Shown here: piece by piece, positions 15,918 to 23,731 of the stretch
Position numbering within the stretch: position 1 is the stretch's first letter
Layout of the letters: every line of letters starts with the position of its first letter
Origin: Amarobacillus sp046328225
Lineage (GTDB): Bacteria; Chloroflexota; Dehalococcoidia; Tepidiformales; Tepidiformaceae
Assembly: GCA_046328225.1 (NCBI GenBank)
Contig: JAXLWZ010000016.1
Coordinates: forward strand, 1-64,000
Direction of reading: 5' to 3'
Length of the DNA stretch: 64,000 bases
The notes under the pieces: model-generated
What the model was told of the DNA's origin: nothing
What the model saw: the letters and a program-made list of their open reading frames with translations, nothing else
Databases searched by the model: none
Made by a program: the position numbers and the translations under genes

Positions 15918-17630
15918 TCAGGTGGCGAAGGCGGCCTCGTAGTCCCTGTGCTGAATCCAGAACGGCCCGGGGGACGCTCGCCGGAGCGTCCGCAACCGGA
16001 ACAGCTCCTGCCGTTGCACCAGCCACGGGACGATGCCCCCGCCCCCGGCTTCGAGCACGGCGAGGGCAACTTCACGCGCTATTTTCGCGCGAGAATCCGA
16101 TTCAAATTCGGTCAGCATTACGTCAAGACGTGGCCGCAGGCCGGGCAGCGCGGGGCCGTAGTTCGCCACCAGGGCGCGCGACGGGTCCGGATCGTCATAG
16201 GGCGGTCCCCAGCCGAACCAGAGCGCCGCCCGCCCGCCGCCATACTCGCCGGAGGCTGCACGCTCGCCGATCGTGGTGTAGGGCTCGACGGCGGCGACGA
16301 AGCGGTTCCCGAGTACGGCGGCCAGGCGGCCCGTGAGCACCGCGCTCGCGCCGTACACAGGGTCAAACACGCTCGGGATGTCGATGCGAATGGTGCCGAG
16401 CGCGGCGCCGCCGGCCGCATCCCACCGGCGGCGCGCGTCCCGGGCATCGGCCTCGGGGTCGCCGTAGCCGGGGAAGCGGGCGAGATCCGCGGCCGCGAGC
16501 GCGAACGGACGGCCGAACACGGGGTCGATCGGCGCCCCCGGCGCGGCCCGGCCGCCGAAGAGCTCGGCCGCCAGCCACGTCCGGTTCAGCGCCCCCGCGA
16601 ACGCGCGCAGCAGCTCGGGGTTGTTCCACGGAGGCGAGCCGGTCGAGACGGTGGTGATGACCGGCGATTCCTCGAAGCGCGCGAACTCGGCGAACTCGGG
16701 GCGCGAACGGAGCGCGGCCGCATCGCGGCGGTCACGGAGGAGGGCCTCGTCGCTGGCTCCGCCGAGGAGGAGGGCGCGCGAACCGGCGGCCGGCACCAGC
16801 TCGAGACCATCGAGTTGCGGCGGGCGGTGGCCTTCCATGTGCGCCGCGAACGCGGCCGTCGTGCGCTCGTTCGCCCCGATGTAAAGGAAAGGGCCGCTGC
16901 CCACCACGTCGGCGGCGCGTTGCAGGTGCCAGCTCTTCGCGAACGCCTCCACGGCCTCGGGCGCCTGCACGAACGCCAGCCGCGCGGCGAGGGTGTGCAA
17001 CAGGAACGGGTCGGGGCCGTCCGTGGTCACCCGCACGGTGCGCTCATCGACGGCGGCGACCGCGCGCACGCGCAGCATGTCGTCCTGCCGCTGCGCCGCC
17101 GGCAACCGTGCCGCCCGCGCGAGTTCCATCGCTCGCCGCAGATGCGCGACCACGTCGTTCGCCGTCACCGGGCGGCCATCGAGCGGCGCCCGGGGTTGCC
17201 AGCGCGCCCGTGGGTCGAGGTGGAAGGTCCAGGTCTCCGGGTCGGGTTGCTCCCAGCGCGTGGCGAGGTCGCCGCCGATGCGCAGGGGGTCGTACTCCGC
17301 CCATTCGACGATGCGGGAATGCGTGCGGCCGAGGATCTCGGCGAGGGCCGGTTCGCCGCTTCGCTGGGCATCGAAGGTGTCGAAGGCGAGCGTCGCGGGC
17401 GCCACCACGCGTGCCGTTCCGCCGGAACGCCGGGGCGTTGGCGATGGTGCGGCCGTCGCGCCGGCAGCCGGTGCCGTTGGCTCGCTGGTTTCGTCCGCGA
17501 GTTCCGGCGCCGGCGTGCGCGTCCCGCTCGCGCCTCCGCCACAGGACGCCAGCAACGCGGCACTGGCGCCGCCAGCCAGGAATGCCCTTCGCGAGAGAGC
17601 GCGGCTCACCGGCGAGGGCTCAGGGGCCAT
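15918..17630 (-). CDS. ABC transporter substrate-binding lipoprotein, family 5 (divergent)
   Basis: A 570-residue extracytoplasmic binding protein. SRRAFLAGGASAALLASC gives a twin-arginine signal plus lipobox, and a Pro/Thr/Ala-rich linker runs to about residue 65. The body has SBP_bac_5 features: RIVEWAEYDPLRIGGDLATR, WTFHLDPRARWQPR, DVVAHLRRAMELA, GSGPFLYIG and a C-terminal IVPWLVQRQELFRL. It is more divergent than the one at 14020. Its ATG overlaps the stop of the cation-efflux gene by 11 bp (ATGGCCCCTGA), so it sits in that operon rather than with the permeases. It may be an orphan receptor or use the neighbouring permeases. Confidence 0.82.
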   Translation of the reverse strand: MAPEPSPVSRALSRRAFLAGGASAALLASCGGGASGTRTPAPELADETSEPTAPAAGATAAPSPTPRRSGGTARVVAPATLAFDTFDAQRSGEPALAEILGRTHSRIVEWAEYDPLRIGGDLATRWEQPDPETWTFHLDPRARWQPRAPLDGRPVTANDVVAHLRRAMELARAARLPAAQRQDDMLRVRAVAAVDERTVRVTTDGPDPFLLHTLAARLAFVQAPEAVEAFAKSWHLQRAADVVGSGPFLYIGANERTTAAFAAHMEGHRPPQLDGLELVPAAGSRALLLGGASDEALLRDRRDAAALRSRPEFAEFARFEESPVITTVSTGSPPWNNPELLRAFAGALNRTWLAAELFGGRAAPGAPIDPVFGRPFALAAADLARFPGYGDPEADARDARRRWDAAGGAALGTIRIDIPSVFDPVYGASAVLTGRLAAVLGNRFVAAVEPYTTIGERAASGEYGGGRAALWFGWGPPYDDPDPSRALVANYGPALPGLRPRLDVMLTEFESDSRAKIAREVALAVLEAGGGGIVPWLVQRQELFRLRTLRRASPGPFWIQHRDYEAAFAT

Positions 17631-18573
17631 GGCCGTGGGCGGGCATCAGGCTGGCGTCCGGGCTCAGGCAGCAGCCGATCGCCTCGTGGAGTTCGCGCGT
17701 TTCGGGCTGCAAGGTCACGTGGCCGATGCCCCAGCGCTCGCGAAAGAGCGTCGCCAGGTCGGTGAGGATGTGCTCGGTGCAGTGCACATCGGCGACTTCG
17801 ACGTGCGCGCTGAGCGCCGGGAAGCGGGGAGCGATCGCCCATACGTGGACATCGTGCAGCGCGATGACGCCGGTGACACTCCGGGAAGCCGCTACGATTT
17901 CGGCCGGGTCGATGCCCGGGGGTGCGCTTTCGAGCAGGATATCGGCCGCCTGCCGGAGGAGGACGAAGGCGCGCGGCACGATGAACGCGACGATGAGCAG
18001 GCCCGCGACGGTGTCAGTACCCTGCCATCCGCCAAGCGCGATGAACCCGGCCGAGGCCACGACCGCGACGGATGTCAGCGCGTCAGCACCGGCTTCAAGC
18101 GTCGCGGCGCGGGCGTTGAGGTTGTCGTGGCTGTGCGCGCGAAGCAGGCCGACGACCAGCAGGTTCACCGCGAGCCCGGCGACACCGACCACCAGGACGG
18201 GCACCGGCTCCACGGTGTGGGCGTCGCCGAAACGGCCGACGGATTCGAAGACGATGTAGGCTGCGATGCCGAGCAGCAGCGTCACGTGCACGGGCACGGC
18301 CAGCACTTCGAAACGGGCGTAGCCGTAGGTGCGACGTGGATCGGCGGGGCGCCGCCCGGCCGTCGCGGCCGCGAGCGCGAGAACCAGGCCCGCGGAATCG
18401 GCCAGCGCGTGACCGGCATCCGAAAGGAGGGCCAGCGACCCCGCCCACCACGCCGTCGCCGCTTCGAGGACGACAAAGACGCCCGTCAGCGCGAGGCCGA
18501 TTAGCAGGCGGCGTTCCAGCCCGCCGGCGTGCGCGCGTTCGTGGTCGTGACCGTGTTCGTCGGGATTCGCCAC
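17620..18573 (-). CDS. Cation diffusion facilitator family transporter (CzcD/ZitB type)
   Basis: Proton-coupled efflux of divalent metals, probably zinc, across the inner membrane. The 317-residue protein has six hydrophobic spans, a metal-site motif in LLSDAGHALADSAGLVLAL (HxxxD, span 2) and a second in LEAGADALTSVAVV (span 5, with the first ligand changed from the usual His), then a cytoplasmic domain with LHDVHVWAI and LSAHVEV. Both ends are metal-ligand rich (DEHGHDHERAH; AIGCC, PAHGHG). The GTG at 18573 is chosen since the His-rich tail starts there and TACGCT lies 8 nt upstream without a Shine-Dalgarno. It overlaps the binding-protein gene downstream. Confidence 0.9.
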   Translation of the reverse strand: MANPDEHGHDHERAHAGGLERRLLIGLALTGVFVVLEAATAWWAGSLALLSDAGHALADSAGLVLALAAATAGRRPADPRRTYGYARFEVLAVPVHVTLLLGIAAYIVFESVGRFGDAHTVEPVPVLVVGVAGLAVNLLVVGLLRAHSHDNLNARAATLEAGADALTSVAVVASAGFIALGGWQGTDTVAGLLIVAFIVPRAFVLLRQAADILLESAPPGIDPAEIVAASRSVTGVIALHDVHVWAIAPRFPALSAHVEVADVHCTEHILTDLATLFRERWGIGHVTLQPETRELHEAIGCCLSPDASLMPAHGHGP

Positions 18574-18581
18574 AGAGTTCC

Positions 18582-18587
18582 AGCGTA
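18582..18587 (-). promoter_or_regulatory. -10-like hexamer TACGCT, leaderless arrangement
   Basis: TACGCT ends 8 nt before the GTG start at 18573 (AGAGTTCC complement between). Confidence 0.35.
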
Positions 18588-18758
18588 TCAATGCCCGCGC
18601 GGCGGCGCTGAGCCCCGGTCTCACGTCCCCGAAACGCGCTTTGCGATACGATTCCCGATGGTTCGTCCCCCTCGGACAACGCAGGAGCACACACCCTGCC
18701 AGGCGAAGTCGCGGGCATCCTTGGCCCGCTCTCCGAGACGATAGACAGCCACCGGCCC

Positions 18759-21700
18759 GTGCAGGGGAAACCGGTGCGCATCGGCATGCCCGAACAGGCC
18801 CGCGCGCCCGTCGCGGCGGCGCTCGCGGCGCGGCATCCCGGGCCCACGCTGCTCCTTGTCGCGAACCCGGCGCGGGCCGGCGCGATGACCGAGGAACTCG
18901 CCCTCTTCCTCGCCGGTATCCCGCTTGCGCGGCTGCCCGAGCGCGAACGGCTGCCGTACGAATTTGTGCGGGATGACCCCCTGCTCGCGGTCGAACGGGC
19001 GCGGGCGCTGTCGCTCCTGCGGGGCGAAGGCGCCGCGCTCGTGGTGGCGAGCTGGGCGAGTGTCGCGGAGCACACGGCGGGGCCGGAGGTGGAGGCGGCG
19101 GGGCTCGATGTGCGAGCGGGCGAATCGCATCCCCCGGGCGCGCTCATGGCGGCCCTCGAGGCGAGCGGCTACCTGGTCACGCACCTGGCCGATCGCCCGG
19201 GCACTGCCACCCGCCGCGGCGGCATCATCGACGTCTTCCCTGCGGGCGACGACCAGTCCTATCGCATCGAATTCTTTGGGGACGAGGTCGAGAGCATCCG
19301 TGTGCTGGACATCGCCACCCAGCGCAGCGTGCGCCGGATGCCCGGGGTGCACATCCCGCCGGCGTCTACCGGCACCCACGAGGCGCGCGCCGCCGCCGGA
19401 CGCCTGCTCGCGAACCTCGATGCGACCGGCGATGGCGCCGAGCTCGTGATGGAGCAGCTCGAAATCCTCGCCGGCGGCGGGCGCAGCGACTACGAGGGCT
19501 TCTTCGAGCCGCTGCTTTACCAGGGCGATGCGCTCCACCACCTCGCTCCGGGCGCCCAACTGCTGATCGAAGACCAGGAAGAGGGCGAGAGCGCGCTGGC
19601 CACGCTCGTCGAGCACCAGGGGCGCACGCGGATCGAGCTCGAACGGCGAGGCGCCATCCCCGAGGGGCTGCCTGCCGTCAGCAACGGTGTCGAGCGCGTC
19701 GCCGCGGTCATCGGCGAGGCACCGCTCGTGGTGCACATCCAGCGCTTCGGTGTCGATGAGCTGGGCGCGAAACGGCTGCCCATCTCCGCGACACCGAGCT
19801 TCGCGGGCCGGTTGCGGGCGCTCGTGCAGCAGGCCGATGCCTGGGCGAAGCAGGGCAGGGCCGTCGTGGTCGCTTCGCAACAGGCACTGCGGCTGGTCGA
19901 ACTCGCGGACGCCGACGGCCTGCGGGGCGACCTCAAGCGCACGCTCGATGGCCCCCCGCGCGAGGGCACGGCCACCTTCGTGCCCGTGGCCGTGGGCGGC
20001 GGCTTCACGCTCGATGAGCGCCTCGTCTTCGTCACCGACGCGGAGATTTTCGGGTTCCGCAAGCGCCGCAAGCCCACGCGCAGCCGCCGGGGTGTCCGCC
20101 CCGACATCGTCTCGACGCTGGAAATCGGCGACTACCTGGTCCACGCCGACCACGGCATCGCGCGCTACGGCGGGCTCATGCGGCGCACCGTCGATGGCGT
20201 CGAACGCGAATACCTGGAACTCCAATACGCCGAGCAGGATCGCATCTACGTCCCCGCCGACCAGCTTGAGTCGGTGACCCGGTACGTCGGGCCGGCCGAC
20301 CACCCGCCTTCGCTCACGCGGCTGGGTTCGCAGGACTGGGCACGGGCGAAGCGGCGGGTGAAGGCCGCGGTCCTGGAGATGGCCCAGGAGCTGCTCGACC
20401 TCTATGCGCGCCGCGAGATGGCCCGCGGGCACGCGTTCGGCCCCGACAACGCCTGGCAGATGGAGATGGAGGCCGCCTTTCCCTACGTCGAGACGCAGGA
20501 CCAGATGGAGGCGATCGCCGAAGTGAAGGCCGACATGGAACGCCCGCGGCCCATGGACCGGCTCATCTGCGGCGATGTGGGATATGGGAAGACGGAGGTC
20601 GCCATCCGCGCCGCGTTCAAGGCCGTGGCCGATGGCAAGCAGGTGGCGGTGCTCGTGCCCACGACGGTGCTGGCGGAGCAGCATGGCAGCACCTTCCGGG
20701 AGCGCACGGCCGGCTTCCCCGTGCGGGTGGAGGTGCTCTCGCGATTTCGCAGCGAAGCCGAGCAGCGCAACATCGTCAAGGCCGCGAACGCCGGCGAGGT
20801 CGACATCCTCGTCGGCACGCACCGCGTGATCAGCAGTGATGTGAACTTCAAGGACCTGGGACTGGTCGTGATCGACGAGGAGCAGCGCTTCGGTGTGGGC
20901 CACAAGGAGCGGCTGAAGCAGATGCGCGCCGAAGTCGACATGCTGACGCTGAGCGCGACGCCCATCCCGCGCACGCTGCAGATGTCGCTCGCGGGCATCC
21001 GGGACATGAGCACGATTATGTCGCCGCCGGAGGAGCGCCTCCCCGTCCGTACCTACGTCCTCCAGTGGGACGACGAGGTGCTGCGCGAGGCGATCGACCG
21101 CGAACTGCAGCGCGGTGGGCAGGTGTACTTCGTGCACAACCGCGTGAACAACATCGAACGCGTGGTTTCGAAGCTGCGCGACCTCGTGCCGGAGGCGAGC
21201 ATCACCGTCGGGCACGGCCAGATGCCGGAGGAGCAACTCGAGCGGGTGATGATGGAGTTCGGCGCGGGCGAACACGACATCCTCGTCTGCACCACGATCA
21301 TCGAGAGCGGCCTCGATATCCCGAACGCGAACACGATCATCATCAATAACGCCGACCGCTTCGGGCTGGCGCAGCTGTATCAGCTCCGCGGGCGGGTGGG
21401 GCGCGCCGCCAACCGTGCCTACGCCTACCTCGTGTACGAACGCGACCGGCAGATGAACGAGCACGCGCAGAAGCGCCTGGAGGCCATCTTCGAGGCGACG
21501 GAACTCGGCGCGGGCTTCCAGATCGCGCTGCGCGACCTCGAGATCCGCGGCGCCGGGAACGTGCTCGGCACCGAGCAGAGCGGGCACATCGCCAGCGTCG
21601 GGTTCGACATGTATTCGAAGCTGCTGGCCGAGGCCGTCGCCGCCCTCAAGGCCGCGCGGCCGGGTGCCGAACCGGGCCCGGAGCCGCTCGCCCCGCCGCC

Positions 21701-22151
21701 TTCGGTCGATATCCCGCTCAGCGCGCACATCCCCGAGGCGTTCGTCGAGGACATTCACGCGCGGCTCGCACTCTACCAGCGAATCGCGCAGATCGAATCG
21801 GCGGACGGGGTTGCCGCGATGCAGGCCGAGCTGAAGGACCGCTTCGGAGAGGTTCCGCCCTCGGTGGAGAACCTGCTCTACGTATCCCTCGTGAAGTCGG
21901 TGGCGCGCCGGGGCGGCGTCGAGAGCATCAAGACGGACGAGCAGATGTTCCATATCCGCGTGCGCGGCGGCCTTACCGAGCGCATGCGCGAGGCGATCGG
22001 CGCGCTCAACAGCAAGGCCCTCATGGCCGGCCCCAACCAGGTGCGCATCGACCGCGTGCAGGTGGCCGGCAACTGGCAGACGGTGCTCGTTCGGGTGCTG
22101 CGCGCGCTCATGGAGGCGAAGCGCCCGGCCATGGCGCGCGCCGCGGGCTGA
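18759..22151 (+). CDS. mfd: Transcription-repair coupling factor Mfd
   Basis: Removes RNA polymerase stalled at DNA lesions and recruits UvrA. At 1130 residues from the GTG at 18759 it has the UvrB-like N-terminal module (RPGTATRRGGIIDVFPAG), the RNA polymerase-interacting domain (about 455-520; DYLVHADHGIARYGG), the SF2 translocase with Walker A GDVGYGKTEVA (about 605) and Walker B VIDEEQRFGVGHKERL (about 705), SATPIPRTLQMSLAG, QLYQLRGRVGRA, and the C-terminal TRCF domain (HIPEAFVEDIHARLALYQRI). The family-like frame extends upstream of 18759 to a CTG at 18696 with AGGAG 8 nt before it, so the true start may be there; no in-frame ATG precedes residue 10. Confidence 0.95.
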   Translation: MQGKPVRIGMPEQARAPVAAALAARHPGPTLLLVANPARAGAMTEELALFLAGIPLARLPERERLPYEFVRDDPLLAVERARALSLLRGEGAALVVASWASVAEHTAGPEVEAAGLDVRAGESHPPGALMAALEASGYLVTHLADRPGTATRRGGIIDVFPAGDDQSYRIEFFGDEVESIRVLDIATQRSVRRMPGVHIPPASTGTHEARAAAGRLLANLDATGDGAELVMEQLEILAGGGRSDYEGFFEPLLYQGDALHHLAPGAQLLIEDQEEGESALATLVEHQGRTRIELERRGAIPEGLPAVSNGVERVAAVIGEAPLVVHIQRFGVDELGAKRLPISATPSFAGRLRALVQQADAWAKQGRAVVVASQQALRLVELADADGLRGDLKRTLDGPPREGTATFVPVAVGGGFTLDERLVFVTDAEIFGFRKRRKPTRSRRGVRPDIVSTLEIGDYLVHADHGIARYGGLMRRTVDGVEREYLELQYAEQDRIYVPADQLESVTRYVGPADHPPSLTRLGSQDWARAKRRVKAAVLEMAQELLDLYARREMARGHAFGPDNAWQMEMEAAFPYVETQDQMEAIAEVKADMERPRPMDRLICGDVGYGKTEVAIRAAFKAVADGKQVAVLVPTTVLAEQHGSTFRERTAGFPVRVEVLSRFRSEAEQRNIVKAANAGEVDILVGTHRVISSDVNFKDLGLVVIDEEQRFGVGHKERLKQMRAEVDMLTLSATPIPRTLQMSLAGIRDMSTIMSPPEERLPVRTYVLQWDDEVLREAIDRELQRGGQVYFVHNRVNNIERVVSKLRDLVPEASITVGHGQMPEEQLERVMMEFGAGEHDILVCTTIIESGLDIPNANTIIINNADRFGLAQLYQLRGRVGRAANRAYAYLVYERDRQMNEHAQKRLEAIFEATELGAGFQIALRDLEIRGAGNVLGTEQSGHIASVGFDMYSKLLAEAVAALKAARPGAEPGPEPLAPPPSVDIPLSAHIPEAFVEDIHARLALYQRIAQIESADGVAAMQAELKDRFGEVPPSVENLLYVSLVKSVARRGGVESIKTDEQMFHIRVRGGLTERMREAIGALNSKALMAGPNQVRIDRVQVAGNWQTVLVRVLRALMEAKRPAMARAAG

Positions 22152-22229
22152 AGTTCGCGCACGTCCAGGGCGATAGGGCGCGCCGCGGCGGGACCATCGC
22201 CGCGTACACTCTCGGGCCGGAGGGATCGC

Positions 22230-22598
22230 ATGCCGGTTGTCGTCGAACGCAGTTTCACCATCGAACGCGGGAGTTTGCGCGAGTTCGAGCGCCTCTCGCG
22301 GGAGCACATCTGGCCGTACATGGAGGCCCGCGGCTGCCGCATCCTCGGGCTGTTCACGAACGTGCACGGCGGGCCGAGCAACGAGGTCACACTGCTCACG
22401 GCCTACGAATCGCTCGCGCACTGGGAGGAGACGCGGCTCGAGGGCCCCGTTCCCGCGGGCAGTCCGCCCGAGCTGGAAACGCTGCGAAAGGCGGCGCACG
22501 AGGCAAACCAGGCCCGCACGAAACTCACCCTTGTCTCCCAGACACGCGTGCTCGGACTCATCACGAAGGCCGTCGACCTCGGCGTGCGCCGGGGCTGA
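22230..22598 (+). CDS. NIPSNAP family protein
   Basis: A 122-residue protein of the NIPSNAP/dimeric ferredoxin-like fold. RSFTIERGSLREFERLSREH, LGLFTNVHGGPSNEVTLLTAY and SLAHWEETR match the pattern of these small proteins, whose biochemical role in bacteria is unsettled. GGAGG lies 8 nt before the ATG, and a TACACT hexamer (22204-22209) further upstream gives it its own likely promoter, 78 bp past the mfd stop. It converges on the DUF4395 gene across a strong hairpin. No partner gene is evident. Confidence 0.75.
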   Translation: MPVVVERSFTIERGSLREFERLSREHIWPYMEARGCRILGLFTNVHGGPSNEVTLLTAYESLAHWEETRLEGPVPAGSPPELETLRKAAHEANQARTKLTLVSQTRVLGLITKAVDLGVRRG

Positions 22599-22606
22599 AA
22601 GCGAAA

Positions 22607-22634
22607 CGCCCGGCTCTCGTGACGAGGCCGGGCG
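22607..22634. terminator. Bidirectional hairpin terminator between convergent genes
   Basis: CGCCCGGC (22607-22614) pairs with GCCGGGCG (22627-22634), and the inner CTCG/CGAG extends the stem around a TGA loop. It lies 8 nt after the NIPSNAP stop and 27 nt from the DUF4395 stop on the other strand. No T-run on the plus side, so termination efficiency is uncertain. Confidence 0.6.
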
Positions 22635-22661
22635 CTCCATTGGGGGGCCGGGGAAGGGGGG

Positions 22662-23165
22662 TCAGGCGCCGCCGGAGATGGGAGCGCGCCGCTTGGTGAT
22701 GTCCATGCATGCCTCGCACGCGGACTCGGGGATGAGGCCGATGCGCATCAGGATGGCGAAGATCTTGCAGCCGAGGCAGAAGCCGATGAACGACTCCAGC
22801 GACGCGGCGAAGAGGATGCCGCCGACAAGCACCCACGCGCCCAGTTCGTAGCCGAAGCCGAACGCGAGCACGACTGCAGCGACGGACAGGGTCGCGCCGA
22901 TGCCCTGGGCGAAGCGCTTCGGCGGGCCGGCGACCGGGCGTTCGGCGATGCCGCTGAGCGGGACGATGACGCGGGTCACGAGCAGCGCGAGCGGGCTCAG
23001 CTTCGGGCCCGTGAGCACACGCGCCAGGAATCCGAACGCGAGCGGCAGCAGGAGCCACGTCTGCTGCGTAACGAGCGTGAGCGCACAGAGTCCGACCACG
23101 CCGCCGGCCACCATCCGGGCGGCGATTTCATTGGCGGGGTCGGGGAAGCGGAACAGTTCGCGCAT
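22662..23165 (-). CDS. DUF4395 family membrane protein
   Basis: A 167-residue integral membrane protein with about four hydrophobic segments (VVGLCALTLVTQQTWLLLPLAFG; LSVAAVVLAFGFGYELGAWVLVGG). The family signature is visible at FRFPDPANEIAARMVAGG near the N-terminus and the Cys-containing FIGFCLGCKIFAILMRIGLIP near the end, followed by ESACEACMDI. The paired cysteines suggest a redox role, and in other genomes DUF4395 proteins often accompany thioredoxin-like or sulfurtransferase genes (general knowledge); no such neighbour is seen here. Function is unknown. Confidence 0.8.
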   Translation of the reverse strand: MRELFRFPDPANEIAARMVAGGVVGLCALTLVTQQTWLLLPLAFGFLARVLTGPKLSPLALLVTRVIVPLSGIAERPVAGPPKRFAQGIGATLSVAAVVLAFGFGYELGAWVLVGGILFAASLESFIGFCLGCKIFAILMRIGLIPESACEACMDITKRRAPISGGA

Positions 23166-23209
23166 GGGGCCGTTCGTCCTATTGCTGACTCAGTTGCTCA
23201 ACAATATCG

Positions 23210-23291
23210 ACAACGCGGCCGCCGTGCAACCCCGGGGAGGTAAGGAAAGCAAGTTCGACGGCAAACGGCGAGCGGACGACGGCCGCGTTGT
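23210..23291. repeat. 12-bp inverted repeat in the DUF4395/ftsB intergenic region
   Basis: ACAACGCGGCCG (23210-23221) and its perfect complement CGGCCGCGTTGT (23280-23291) flank a 58-nt A/G-rich spacer containing GGGGAGGTAAGGAAAGCAAG. The 220-bp region has no gene. It could be a folded leader, a small RNA or an operator; I could not match it to SRP RNA, RNase P or tRNA. Confidence 0.45.
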
Positions 23292-23343
23292 TGCGCGTAA
23301 AACGGCCAATTCCGCGAATCCGGCGGCGGGGCGGCCAAAGCCC

Positions 23344-23372
23344 TTGAACCTTGATCGCGCACCCCGTAGGTT
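23344..23372 (+). promoter_or_regulatory. Sigma70-type promoter of the ftsB-tilS operon
   Basis: TTGAAC (23344-23349) and TAGGTT (23367-23372) are 17 nt apart. The expected start near 23379 is only about 7 nt before the ATG at 23386, with no Shine-Dalgarno, so the message would be almost leaderless. Confidence 0.6.
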
Positions 23373-23385
23373 GTGACAGATTCGG

Positions 23386-23727
23386 ATGACTGTATTCAGG
23401 AAGAGCCGAGGACGAATCATCTTCCTCGCTGGCGTTGCGCTGGCGTGCTACTTCATCTACAGCGCCGTCTCCGGAGCGGTCCAGAATCACCGGCTCGACC
23501 AGGACCGGCGCGACGCCGAACAGCAAGTGCGCGACCTCCAGGACAAGAAGGCCTACCTCCAGGCCGTGAAGGACTACGTCTCCAGCGACGCATACGTCGA
23601 GCAGGAGGCGCGCCGTCAGCTGGGCTACACGAAGGACGGCGAGATCGCCTTCGCCATCGTGAGCCCGCCCGCTCCCGCCGCCACGGCCGCCGCCGGGGAC
23701 TGGTGGCAGCGCCTCTTCCCGCGCTAA
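23386..23727 (+). CDS. FtsB/DivIC-like septum formation initiator
   Basis: A 113-residue bitopic division protein. One membrane span (IIFLAGVALACYFIYSAVSGA, about residues 11-31) is followed by a coiled coil (HRLDQDRRDAEQQVRDLQDKKAYLQAV, about 34-62) and the family end motif VEQEARRQLGYTKDGEIAF. FtsB/DivIC proteins bridge FtsL and FtsQ in the divisome and are poorly conserved, so the exact paralogue is open. A Pro/Ala-rich tail ends in WWQRLFPR. tilS begins 4 nt after its stop, so the two are one operon, an arrangement also seen around tilS in other bacteria. Confidence 0.85.
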   Translation: MTVFRKSRGRIIFLAGVALACYFIYSAVSGAVQNHRLDQDRRDAEQQVRDLQDKKAYLQAVKDYVSSDAYVEQEARRQLGYTKDGEIAFAIVSPPAPAATAAAGDWWQRLFPR

Positions 23728-23731
23728 CCGC

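Noticed and set aside
18621..22640. A 1339-codon open frame antisense to mfd and the NIPSNAP gene.
   Set aside because: Same composition bias with no domain; mfd on the other strand is unmistakable.
23226..23260. GGGGAGGTAAGGAAAGCAAG considered as part of SRP RNA or RNase P RNA.
   Set aside because: The partner strand and the conserved tetraloop or P4 sequences of those RNAs could not be found around it.
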